Assembly (NCBI GenBank): GCA_002842205.1
Contig: PHCI01000031.1
Coordinates: forward strand, 1 to 33,978
Reading direction: 5' to 3'
DNA length: 33,978 nt
Source of the DNA: Betaproteobacteria bacterium HGW-Betaproteobacteria-3
GTDB lineage: Bacteria; Pseudomonadota; Gammaproteobacteria; Burkholderiales; Burkholderiaceae_C
Below, piece by piece: positions 14,140-25,707 of the stretch. Each line of letters opens with the position of its first letter. Position 1 is the first letter of the stretch. Made by a program: the position numbers and the translations under genes. The notes beneath the pieces are model-generated. The model did not search any database. It was not told where the DNA came from and saw nothing but the letters and a program-made list of their open reading frames with translations.

Positions 14140-15460
14140 GCCCTTCGTCGTCGCCGGCGCCGATCCCTCCCTGCTGATACACGTTGCTGGATGGGCGCAT
14201 ATCGCGTGCCAGCTCAACAACTTTGCCCGCAGCCAGCTCATCTAACAGATCCGCCCACCCCTGAATCATCCGACGGCGCTGCTCGAAATGCGTTGTGCGG
14301 TCATAGCTGCCACCGAGCTCCTCGTCCGAGACGTGCGCCAGGTGTCGCTCGATGACTTCGCGGTCCCAACCCAACAATTCGCGGATCAAGGTCCGGGCGG
14401 TCGCTCGAAAGCCGTGCCCGGTAATCTGCTCTTTCGTGTCGTAGCCGAGTGTTCGCAACGCGCTATTGATCGTGTTGTCGCTCATGTACCGTGTCGCCTC
14501 CGAGCGCTTGGCCATGCTGCGGAAAATCGGCCCGGTTGGGCCCGTCAACGGGAAGATGTCTCGCAGAATGGCTACGGCCTGCGCCGGCAGTGGCACAAGG
14601 TGCGCCGGCGTCCGGATATCGCGCTTCTTCCACTCGCGTAGCTTCATCTTCTCGGGCGGGCAGCGCCATAGACTCCCCTCGAAATCGATGTCCTCCCAAT
14701 GTGCCAGCCGCAATTGCCCGGGCCGCTGAAACAACAGCGGCGAAAGTTGTAGAGCCGCGCGGGTAATGATATTTCCGTTGTAGGCCTGCATGTCGCGCAA
14801 CAACTGCCCGAGCTTCTGCGGATCCGTGATGGCAGCATAGTGGCGGGCTCGTGGAGACGGAAGCCCTCCCGTACGGCTGTTCACGAAGTTCTTTGCCGGC
14901 TCCAGCGCGCCCACATCAACTGCATACTGGAAAACGTGCTGGACGGCCTCCCGGACGCGCTGAGCCGTCTCAAGGTTGCCGCGCTCCTTGATGCGGTGCA
15001 GGCACCGTACAAGCTCGGTAGGCTTGATGGTCTCCATGGTCAGCGAGCCCAGCCACGGGAAGATGTGCAGCTCCAGATGCCGCATTACCTTCTCGGCGTA
15101 GCTGTCGGACCATTGGCGATCCTTCTTCGCCTGGGCGTGCCAGGCGCGAGCCATCAACTCAAAAGTGTTGAGCCGGGCAACACGATCACGCTCTCCCTCC
15201 TCCCGCCGGGCTTCCCGAGGGTCAACTCCGTCAGCCCTCTTTTCAGCCTCGGCACGGGCCTTCTTGCGTGCTACGGCCAGCGACATGGCTGGATAGCGTC
15301 CGAGGCTTAGCTTGGCCTCTTTGCCAGCCTCCTTGTAGCGGTAGACCCAGGCCTTGCCGGTCGGTCGCACGCGAAGGTACAAGCCCTCCCCGTCCGCAAG
15401 CAGATATTCCTTGTCGCGCGGCTGTGCCGCTTTGATTTGAAGCTCGTTAAGTTGTCCCAT
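14123..15460 (-). CDS. int: P4-type tyrosine integrase of the genomic island
   Basis: A 445-aa site-specific recombinase. The N-terminal part (DGEGLYLRVRPTGKAWVYRY, then LSLGRYPAMSLAVAR) is the arm-binding DUF4102-like region of P4-type integrases. The catalytic domain has Arg246 in QRPGQLR, His349 and Arg352 in HGFRATART, a His in ERHLAH (373 or 376) and the nucleophile Tyr386 in GGSYDRTTH, so it appears active. Such enzymes recombine at the 3' ends of tRNA genes, and tRNA-Phe lies about 170 bp upstream with its 3' end facing this gene. I chose the ATG at 15460. A TTG at 15523 would add 21 residues that do not resemble the family. Confidence 0.93.
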   Translation of the reverse strand: MGQLNELQIKAAQPRDKEYLLADGEGLYLRVRPTGKAWVYRYKEAGKEAKLSLGRYPAMSLAVARKKARAEAEKRADGVDPREARREEGERDRVARLNTFELMARAWHAQAKKDRQWSDSYAEKVMRHLELHIFPWLGSLTMETIKPTELVRCLHRIKERGNLETAQRVREAVQHVFQYAVDVGALEPAKNFVNSRTGGLPSPRARHYAAITDPQKLGQLLRDMQAYNGNIITRAALQLSPLLFQRPGQLRLAHWEDIDFEGSLWRCPPEKMKLREWKKRDIRTPAHLVPLPAQAVAILRDIFPLTGPTGPIFRSMAKRSEATRYMSDNTINSALRTLGYDTKEQITGHGFRATARTLIRELLGWDREVIERHLAHVSDEELGGSYDRTTHFEQRRRMIQGWADLLDELAAGKVVELARDMRPSSNVYQQGGIGAGDDEGLRVAA

Positions 15461-15461
15461 G

Positions 15462-15519
15462 GTGTACCCAAAAACAAGACTGAAGTTGCACAGCAGTCTG
15501 GGTACACCGTTGGGTACAC
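15462..15519. promoter_or_regulatory. Three copies of TGGGTACAC in the integrase promoter region
   Basis: TGGGTACAC occurs directly at 15499-15507 and 15511-15519, 12 bp apart, and inverted (GTGTACCCA) at 15462-15470 next to the integrase start. This spacing fits arm-type integrase binding sites or an operator through which the integrase limits its own expression. The assignment is inference. Confidence 0.5.
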
Positions 15520-15576
15520 GCAAGAATGGGACGTTGTGGGATTCACCGATACCGCTTGAGCCGCCTTTTCAGGGCT

Positions 15577-15599
15577 AAGTCCTTGATGCACAAGGACTT
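15577..15599. repeat. Perfect 9-bp inverted repeat between integrase and tRNA-Phe
   Basis: AAGTCCTTG at 15577-15585 and CAAGGACTT at 15591-15599 flank five bases. There is no T-tract on either strand, so it is not a standard terminator. It lies 34 bp from the tRNA 3' end, within the presumed attachment region, and could be an integrase or excisionase site or an RNA hairpin. Confidence 0.5.
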
Positions 15600-15632
15600 T
15601 GAGCTAACTTGGGATCGTATGAGAAAAAGAAG

Positions 15633-15708
15633 TGGTGGCCTGGGGCGGAATCGAACCACCGACACGCGGATTTTCAATCCGCTGCTCTACCAACTGAGCT
15701 ACCGGGCC
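15633..15708 (-). tRNA. tRNA-Phe (anticodon GAA), island attachment site
   Basis: A 76-nt cloverleaf with encoded CCA. The D-arm AGCTCAGTTGGTAGAGC, anticodon stem GCGGA/TCCGC with loop TTGAAAA (anticodon GAA), and T-loop TTCGATT are all present. The acceptor stem GGCCCGG pairs with CCAGGCC, leaving one C5-A68 mismatch. The 3' end faces the integrase gene, so the 3' half is the likely recombination core and was probably supplied by the island. Confidence 0.97.
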
Positions 15709-15717
15709 AAGCCTTGG

Positions 15718-15723
15718 ATTATA
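15718..15723 (-). promoter_or_regulatory. -10 box of the tRNA-Phe promoter
   Basis: A perfect TATAAT on the minus strand lies 9 bases before the tRNA 5' end. No good TTGACA is seen about 17 bp further up, where the sequence is GC-rich. Confidence 0.5.
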
Positions 15724-15741
15724 GCAGGGCCGCGGGCGCCC

Positions 15742-15757
15742 CACGCGCGATCGCGTG
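15742..15757 (-). terminator. GC-rich hairpin directly after the ntrX-like stop
   Basis: CACGCG-CGAT-CGCGTG has a 6-bp stem and abuts the TGA at 15758. It lacks a following T-run, so it may stabilise the mRNA end more than terminate transcription. Confidence 0.35.
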
Positions 15758-16438
15758 TCATGCAGCGCCGCGTTTGCCGCGCGAGAGGTCCACGCCCAGC
15801 TGTTTGAGTTTGCGGTAGAGGTGGGTGCGCTCAAGGCCGGTTTTTTCGGCCACGCGGGTCATGGAGCCGCCTTCCTTGGCCAAGTGGAATTCGAAGTAGG
15901 ATTTCTCGAACTCGTCACGCGCCTCGCGCAGGGGTTTGTCAAGCTCGAAGCTCTGTTGCGCCTGCGGGCCCATTTCGACCACCGGGGGCAGGGTCTGGCC
16001 GCCGGTCATGGCGGCTTCGACGGTGAGGTCGGCGCTGACCGCGACGCTGACAATGCCCGGCAGTTTGCGCGGAGCGTTGCGCAGCAGGCCCTGCTCTACG
16101 GCCTTCAGCAGTTTTTGCAGGGTAATGGGTTTTTCAAGAAACGCCTGCGCACCGATCTTGGTGGCCTCGACCGCCGTGTCCACGGTGGCGTGGCCGCTCA
16201 TCATGATGACGGGCATGGTGAGCAGCCCGGTGGTGGACCATTCCTTGAGCAGCGTGACGCCGTCGGTGTCGGGCATCCAGATGTCGAGCAGCACCAGGTC
16301 GGGGCGCATGCGGCCGCGTGCCGCGCGCGCCTGTGCCGCGTTTTCGGCCAGCTCGACACTGTGCCCTTCGTCGTTCAGGATTTCCGAGAGCAGATCGCGT
16401 ATGCCCAGCTCGTCGTCCACGACCAGAATGTTTGCCAT
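15758..16438 (-). CDS. NtrX-like response regulator without AAA+ domain
   Basis: At 226 aa it has a receiver domain (residues 1-120; acidic pair Asp8-Asp9, phospho-acceptor Asp52 in LVLLDIWMPD, Ser81, Lys103) joined by a short linker to a C-terminal Fis-type helix-turn-helix (MTRVAEKTGLERTHLYRKLK). Classic NtrX/NtrC proteins have a sigma54-activating AAA+ domain of about 230 residues in between. It is absent here with no sign of a deletion scar, so the protein should not activate sigma54 in the usual way. The ATG at 16438 follows a GGGGA ribosome site. It lies 48 bp after the NtrY-like kinase gene, its presumed partner. Confidence 0.9.
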   Translation of the reverse strand: MANILVVDDELGIRDLLSEILNDEGHSVELAENAAQARAARGRMRPDLVLLDIWMPDTDGVTLLKEWSTTGLLTMPVIMMSGHATVDTAVEATKIGAQAFLEKPITLQKLLKAVEQGLLRNAPRKLPGIVSVAVSADLTVEAAMTGGQTLPPVVEMGPQAQQSFELDKPLREARDEFEKSYFEFHLAKEGGSMTRVAEKTGLERTHLYRKLKQLGVDLSRGKRGAA

Positions 16439-16486
16439 AGTTTCCCCGCTACCTTTTTGTTGCACGGCGGCTGCGCCGCCCTGTTG

Positions 16487-18751
16487 CTAGCTTGCAACTG
16501 TGAATGATAGCGACACTTGGGCGCCCAGGATGGTGCCGTCCGTCACGCGATTGGCCAGATCGACACGGGCGCCGTGTTCGTCTGCGATTTTCTTGACCAC
16601 GGCCAGGCCCAGGCCAGTGCCACGCGGCTTGGTGGTCACATAGGGCTCGAAGGCGCGTTTGAGGATGTGTTCCGGAAAACCCGTGCCGCAGTCGAGCACG
16701 CTCAGGCGCACACGATGGGCTGCTTCCAGCCATTGCGTGCGGATCACCACGCTCTGACGTGGGCCCGAGGGGTTGGCTTCGGTGGCGTCTTGTGCGTTTT
16801 GCAGCAGGTTGTGCACCACCTGGCGCAATTGCTGCGCATCGCCCTGGATGGGCGGGCAGCGCGGGTCCAGCTCCGTGGTCACGGGGACGATGGCGTTTTC
16901 GGGGGCGTACAGGTGCAGCAGGTCGGCAATGAGGGCGTTCAGGTCCAGCGGCCTGAGCTGGGCGGCGGGCAGGCGGGCGTAATCACGGAACTCGTTCACG
17001 AGCCGCTTCATGGCGTCCACCTGGTCCACGATGGTCTTGACCGATTTGGTCAGCATGACGCCGTCGGTGTCGGTCAGTTTGCCGGCGAGCTTCATCTCGA
17101 GGCGTTCGGCCGAAAGCTGGATGGGGGTCAACGGGTTCTTGATTTCGTGCGCCAGCCGTCGGGCCACTTCGCCCCAGGCTTGCGCCCGCTGCGCCGAGAC
17201 GATCTCGGAGATGTCGTCAAACACCAGCAGGCGCGCCGAGCCCGGCAGTTCTGCCCCGCGCGCAACCAGGGTGATGGTGTCGGGTGGCGCGCCCGGCATG
17301 GCGCCATCAAGCTCAAAGGTCTGTTGCCAGTGGTCCAGTGCATGCTGGCCTTGCTGGCTCTCGAAAGCCTCAAACTGGGCTTGCACACGGGTGGCGAAGT
17401 CCTGCAGTCCGTCCATGGACTTGAGCGGCCGCCCCTGCTGGCTGTCCAGCGGCACGCGAAGAATGCGCGCGGCGCCCGGGTTCGACGAAAGGATGTGGCC
17501 CGCCGCATCGAGCACGATCACGCCGGCGGTCAGATTGTCCAGAATGGTCTGGAGGTTGGCGCGCGCCGCGTTGACCGCTTCCATGCTGACCTGCACCGCA
17601 TTGCGGGCATCGGCCAGTTGCTGGGTCATTTCGGCAAACGAGCGCGTCAAGCCCCCCAGTTCGTCCTTGCTTTGCAGCGCGGCCTTGGGGGTAAGGTCGC
17701 CCGCAGCCACCTGGCGCACGCCATCGGCCAGCAGCAGCAGCGGGCGGGCGATCTGGTTGCCCAGCAGCACCGCCAGCAGCACCGCGCCAAACACGGCCAT
17801 GAACAGGCTGAGCGTCAACGTGCCGATGTACATGCGCCGCAGCCCGTCGCGCCCCAGCGCGCGCTCCTGGTATTCACGGTTGGCTTCGGTCACGGCGATG
17901 GCATTGACGACAAGGGATGGCGGCAGCGGCTGCGTCACCTGCAGATAACGTGTTTCAGATGACAACCCGACGCCTGGGGAAGGGACGACCGCGAAGGCCT
18001 TGATGCGCGCGTTGCTGACGGCGTTGAGGGTGCCGTCTTCCAGGCCCTCAATCACGGCATTGGAGCGCTGGCTGCGCAAGGTGCGCAGTTGCTGGGTGGT
18101 CGGGCGCTCGGGGTTCAGGTCGTAGCGGGACTGCCCGGCGCTGGCGATCAGCTGGCCGGTCGAGCCCCACAAGACCACATCGGTCGCCGCCAACTGCTCA
18201 CGGATGCGCTCGAGGAAAAACCCGGCGCTGGCGTCCGGCGTCTCGGTCAACTGGTTGGTGGCCGCGCGGGTCTTGTTGGCCAGGTCGTTGGCCAGCGTAT
18301 CCAGCGTGACACGACCCAGATTGACGCCCGCGTCGAGTGCGCCTTCAACTTTTACGTCAAACCAGCTCTCAATCGAGCGCGACACAAACTGGTAGGACAC
18401 CACGTAAATCAGCAGGCCTGGCGCAAACCCCACCAGCGCGAAAATGGCCGCCAGCTTGACGAGCAGCCGGCTGCCAAACCGGCCCTGGCGCAGCCGCACC
18501 AGCAGGCGCAGGCTGACCCACGTGATCACGCCCAGCAGCAGGATGGCAACGACCACGTTGATCGCAAACAGCCGGCCGTAATTGCGCTCGTACAGCTCGC
18601 GGTTGTTGGTGGCTTGCGCCAGCAGCACCAGCAGCACCAGCCCGATCAGGGCCATGATCGCCGCGCCAATGGTCAAGGCCACGCGGCGCGCACGGGATCT
18701 TTTTCTGAAGAACCGGTCGGCCTCGGTGTCCGATTCAACCGGGTGTGTCAC
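16487..18751 (-). CDS. NtrY-like membrane sensor histidine kinase
   Basis: A 754-aa inner-membrane kinase. Predicted membrane spans lie near 24-45, 60-85 and 95-120, then a periplasmic sensor region (about 125-305), a fourth span (about 307-330), HAMP (about 331-385), a PAS-like domain (400-500), the HisKA helix with phospho-acceptor His535 in RRLAHEIKNPLTPIQLSAER, and an ATPase domain with HNLLQNAQDA, DCGTGF and GTGLGLAVVKK. It would sense an envelope or nitrogen-related signal and pass phosphate to the regulator encoded next. The GTG start overlaps the DUF4390 stop by 4 bp (GTGA), so it is translationally coupled. Confidence 0.93.
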   Translation of the reverse strand: MTHPVESDTEADRFFRKRSRARRVALTIGAAIMALIGLVLLVLLAQATNNRELYERNYGRLFAINVVVAILLLGVITWVSLRLLVRLRQGRFGSRLLVKLAAIFALVGFAPGLLIYVVSYQFVSRSIESWFDVKVEGALDAGVNLGRVTLDTLANDLANKTRAATNQLTETPDASAGFFLERIREQLAATDVVLWGSTGQLIASAGQSRYDLNPERPTTQQLRTLRSQRSNAVIEGLEDGTLNAVSNARIKAFAVVPSPGVGLSSETRYLQVTQPLPPSLVVNAIAVTEANREYQERALGRDGLRRMYIGTLTLSLFMAVFGAVLLAVLLGNQIARPLLLLADGVRQVAAGDLTPKAALQSKDELGGLTRSFAEMTQQLADARNAVQVSMEAVNAARANLQTILDNLTAGVIVLDAAGHILSSNPGAARILRVPLDSQQGRPLKSMDGLQDFATRVQAQFEAFESQQGQHALDHWQQTFELDGAMPGAPPDTITLVARGAELPGSARLLVFDDISEIVSAQRAQAWGEVARRLAHEIKNPLTPIQLSAERLEMKLAGKLTDTDGVMLTKSVKTIVDQVDAMKRLVNEFRDYARLPAAQLRPLDLNALIADLLHLYAPENAIVPVTTELDPRCPPIQGDAQQLRQVVHNLLQNAQDATEANPSGPRQSVVIRTQWLEAAHRVRLSVLDCGTGFPEHILKRAFEPYVTTKPRGTGLGLAVVKKIADEHGARVDLANRVTDGTILGAQVSLSFTVAS

Positions 18752-19350
18752 CGGTGAGGCTCCGGGTTGAGGCGCTGGTTGCGGCTGGCCACGATGACCC
18801 AGTCCCCCTGGCCCACCGCGCCAATCTGGAACGGACGTGGCAGTTGGGTCATGTCCAGTTTGAAGCGGAATTCCACGTTGTAGCGGGCGTCGGGCTCAAT
18901 GTCGGTGGCTTCGGCAATTTTCCAGCCCGTAAAGCGCTGCACCGACGCCAGGGCTTCGGACAACGAGTCGTATTGCTGCGAAAGCAATACACCAAGGCTG
19001 GAGTTGCCAATCGGACCGGGCGCCACCGTGAGGCGCCAGCGGCGCGTCAGGGGCTGGTAGGCCAGGCGCATGTGGCGCGTGGTGGTGGCGACTTTGCGAT
19101 CGGTCCAGTACCAGCGGTCGCGGTAGAGCTCTGCCTCGGCCACGAAGAACATGGCGATGCCCTTGTGCAGCGCATCTTCCACCACGGCAGGCAACTCGAA
19201 CTGGACGGTGGTGGACAACGTGACCCCGTCGGCATGCTGTTCCAGTCGCAGGGGTGAAATTTCCGGCACCACGCCCTGCGCCCAGGCGCCTGAAGCGGCG
19301 CCCAGCATGAAACCCAGGCAGGCCAGTGCGCCGAGAAAATCAAGTCGCAC
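18748..19350 (-). CDS. DUF4390 family exported protein
   Basis: A 200-aa protein with an N-terminal signal peptide (VRLDFLGALACLGFMLGAAS, cleavage probably after AWA), then a beta-rich domain with LYRDRWYWTDRKVA and FRFKLDMTQLPRPFQIGA, typical of DUF4390 proteins encoded next to NtrY-like kinases. Function is unknown. Location next to the kinase and export suggest a periplasmic accessory or sensor partner. I chose the GTG at 19350: it has GGAG four bases upstream and places the signal peptide at the start. It overlaps the rsmB stop by 11 bp. Confidence 0.85.
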   Translation of the reverse strand: MRLDFLGALACLGFMLGAASGAWAQGVVPEISPLRLEQHADGVTLSTTVQFELPAVVEDALHKGIAMFFVAEAELYRDRWYWTDRKVATTTRHMRLAYQPLTRRWRLTVAPGPIGNSSLGVLLSQQYDSLSEALASVQRFTGWKIAEATDIEPDARYNVEFRFKLDMTQLPRPFQIGAVGQGDWVIVASRNQRLNPEPHR

Positions 19351-20731
19351 GCTTCTCCAGCAGCGCGTAAAAAAATCCGTCGTGTTCACCCAACAGATTG
19401 TCCCGGACGGGTTCGTCATTTGCGCCACTTCGGGGCATTAAATGCCCGGGCGATGCTTGCAAAGCCGCGTCGGTGTTGTGCGCAACAAACGTTTTGATCG
19501 CGTCGCTTCCTTCGGCCTTGAACACCGAACAGGTGCAGTACAGAAGCCGTCCGCCGGGGCGCACCAGCGGCCAGAGGGCCTGGAGCAGTCGGGCCTGCAC
19601 GACGGCGAGCTGCGCGATGTCGGTTTCCCGCCGGAGCCAGCGCACGTCGGGGTGGCGCCGCACAATGCCCGACGCCGTGCAGGGGGCGTCCAGCAGAATG
19701 GCGTCAAACGGCTCGCCGCCGGATTGCGCCAGCCACTGCGAGGGCTGCAGGGCATCGGCCGCCAGCACCCTCGCACGCAGCCCGCCGCGCTGCAGGTTCT
19801 CATGGATGCGCTCGCACCGCGCGGGGTCCACGTCGAGCGCGGTCAGGTCCAGCCGCATGCCGGTTTTGGCGGCGAATTCCAGCAGGTGGGCGGTCTTGCC
19901 GCCGGGCGCGGCACAGGCGTCCAGCACACGGATCGGGGCTGGGCTCGCGAGACCGGTCAGCAACAGTGGCGCGGCGAGTTGGGCCGCTGCGTCCTGGACC
20001 GAGGCATCGCCCCGGGCAAAACCTGGCAAAACCGTGACGGCGCACGGATGGTCCAGTTGCAAGCCACCGTGCGCCACCTCTTTTGATCCTATTTCAATAG
20101 CAAGTAAAGACTGTTTGTAGAGGGCTACGGTCGTTTTTGACACATTCACCCGCAGGGTCATCGGTGGATGTGCGTTGTTGGCGCGCAGGATGTGCTGCCA
20201 GTCTTCCGGATGGTCCTGGCGGACGCGGTCAATCCACCACCGCGGATGGTTCCAGACCGCCACAGGGTCGTCTTGCGACGCCTCGACCAGGGCGCTGCGC
20301 TCGCGCACAAACCGGCGCAGGCAGGCATTGACGAATCCCGCCTGGCCGCGTGTCGAGGGTTGCCGTTTGGCGGCTTCTACCGTTTGATTGACCAGCGTGA
20401 AAAGCGGGTATGGCGACGCCTCGTCGTGCCAGCCCAAGGCCAGCGCGGTGCACAGCAGGGCGTCGGCCTGCGCGGGTGGGGCGCGACGCGCCAATTGCCG
20501 ACGCAGCGCCTCGGCCCGGCCCAACGACCGCAACGCATGGAAACTCAGCGCCTGAACACCCGCCCGCAGGTTGGCATCCACCTCGCGCAACGCGTCTGTG
20601 AGCGAACGCCCCGCACGCACCGCGTCAACCGCCCTTGCAGTGGCCTGCAATTGCTGCCACAGCGGAACCTGGGCGGAAACCGGCGCGCGCGTCACGGCGC
20701 TGCCCCGTGCGGGCGGCGCCGCGTCGCCCAT
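19340..20731 (-). CDS. rsmB: 16S rRNA (cytosine-967-C5)-methyltransferase
   Basis: At 463 aa it has an N-terminal NusB-like RNA-binding domain (about 25-150) and a Rossmann methyltransferase domain with SAM motif LDACAAPGGKTAHLLE (270-285), motif IV LLDAPCTASGI (347-357, Cys351) and motif VI LLYCTCS (396-402, catalytic Cys401). It methylates C967 of 16S rRNA. The ATG is at 20731. One segment (about residues 198-217, TVALYKQSLLAIEIGSKE) is encoded by AT-rich codons unlike the rest and looks like a dispersed repeat carried in frame. It falls between domains and need not harm function. Confidence 0.95.
   Translation of the reverse strand: MGDAAPPARGSAVTRAPVSAQVPLWQQLQATARAVDAVRAGRSLTDALREVDANLRAGVQALSFHALRSLGRAEALRRQLARRAPPAQADALLCTALALGWHDEASPYPLFTLVNQTVEAAKRQPSTRGQAGFVNACLRRFVRERSALVEASQDDPVAVWNHPRWWIDRVRQDHPEDWQHILRANNAHPPMTLRVNVSKTTVALYKQSLLAIEIGSKEVAHGGLQLDHPCAVTVLPGFARGDASVQDAAAQLAAPLLLTGLASPAPIRVLDACAAPGGKTAHLLEFAAKTGMRLDLTALDVDPARCERIHENLQRGGLRARVLAADALQPSQWLAQSGGEPFDAILLDAPCTASGIVRRHPDVRWLRRETDIAQLAVVQARLLQALWPLVRPGGRLLYCTCSVFKAEGSDAIKTFVAHNTDAALQASPGHLMPRSGANDEPVRDNLLGEHDGFFYALLEKRAT
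20081..20138 (-). repeat. Dispersed-repeat-like AT-rich segment inside rsmB
   Basis: This 58-bp stretch uses codons such as TTA, ATA, TCA and AAA that are rare in the surrounding gene. Its layout (AAAAACG-CC at one end, TAGC and TTGCTATTGAAATAG inside) resembles a short repeat I recall from intergenic regions of Comamonadaceae. The match is from memory and is not proven. Confidence 0.4.
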
Positions 20732-20801
20732 GGATTTACCTCAGCGCAGCGGTGGGTGAAACAGGGTTTGGACATGCTGTCGCAGCGCTCCTTCGCGTCG
20801 T

Positions 20802-21362
20802 TCAGAGCGGCCGCGCTCGCTGAAAACCAAAAAGCCATGCCACGAGCACGGCCGGGAACTCCTGCACGGCAGCGTTGTACGCGTCCACGGTGCTGTTGAA
20901 GTCGGCGCGCGCAGTGGTGGCCTGGTGAGCCAGGAGCGCCCATCGTTCGAGCACCGACGCCGGCATCGGCTCGCCTGCCAGGTCATGGCATTCTTCACAC
21001 AAACGGGTCCAGGCCGCACTCAGCACGGTCAGGGCGGCCGCCAGCGCGGCCACAGCGCCACCGTCCAGCGGGCGGGTTTTGGCAACGGCCAGCGACGCGC
21101 GAAACTGCGCCGTCGCCCCGGCCAGCGCGGCCCAGCGCGCGGACGCTCCGTCCTGCAGCTCTGCTGGCCGAGAGGCTGAAAACGACTGGGCCGCGGAGTC
21201 AAGGCAACGCTCCAGCAACTCGGCCTGCTGCGCAAACTCCAGATTCAGTCGCGCAAAAGCCTGCATGGCCAGGCCGCGCAGGCGCACCAGCCGGTTATGC
21301 GCCCCGACCGCCCAGAACACGAGGAGCGCGATGGCGCTCCAGAACACGACCGATCCACTCAT
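20802..21362 (-). CDS. LemA-like membrane-anchored protein
   Basis: A 186-aa protein with one N-terminal membrane span (SGSVVFWSAIALLVFWAVGA, residues 2-21) followed by a helical domain that includes HNRLVRLRGLAMQAFARLNL and a C-terminal DFNSTVDAYNAAVQEFPA block. The NRLVRLR start and the YNaaVqeFPa motif are hallmarks of LemA proteins, though the middle is divergent. Function in bacteria is uncertain. The gene lies just after the rpoBC terminator, so it has its own promoter or receives read-through. Confidence 0.75.
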   Translation of the reverse strand: MSGSVVFWSAIALLVFWAVGAHNRLVRLRGLAMQAFARLNLEFAQQAELLERCLDSAAQSFSASRPAELQDGASARWAALAGATAQFRASLAVAKTRPLDGGAVAALAAALTVLSAAWTRLCEECHDLAGEPMPASVLERWALLAHQATTARADFNSTVDAYNAAVQEFPAVLVAWLFGFQRARPL

Positions 21363-21393
21363 GGTCGTCCGCGCCTTGGGTCCACGTCAGGCA

Positions 21394-21435
21394 CCAAAAG
21401 TAAAACGCCCCATGCCCGCGACGGGGCATGGGGCG
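21394..21435 (-). terminator. Strong intrinsic terminator after rpoC
   Basis: A perfect 12-bp stem CGCCCCATGCCC/GGGCATGGGGCG (21406-21417 and 21424-21435) with a 6-base loop is followed on the minus strand by TTTTACTTTT. It lies 26 bp after the rpoC stop and ends the rpoBC operon. Confidence 0.92.
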
Positions 21436-21461
21436 CTGACCGTGCCTTCATGGCGCAACGG

Positions 21462-25688
<4,227 letters not shown>

Positions 25689-25707
25689 GTGACTCTTTCC
25701 CTTTCAA

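Noticed and set aside
1-15632. CRISPR array or retron
   Set aside because: No regularly spaced direct repeats, cas genes or reverse transcriptase were seen on either strand.
16517-17962. 481-codon plus-strand frame opposite the NtrY-like kinase
   Set aside because: The kinase frame carries all the expected motifs. The antisense product is low-complexity and His/Gln-rich.
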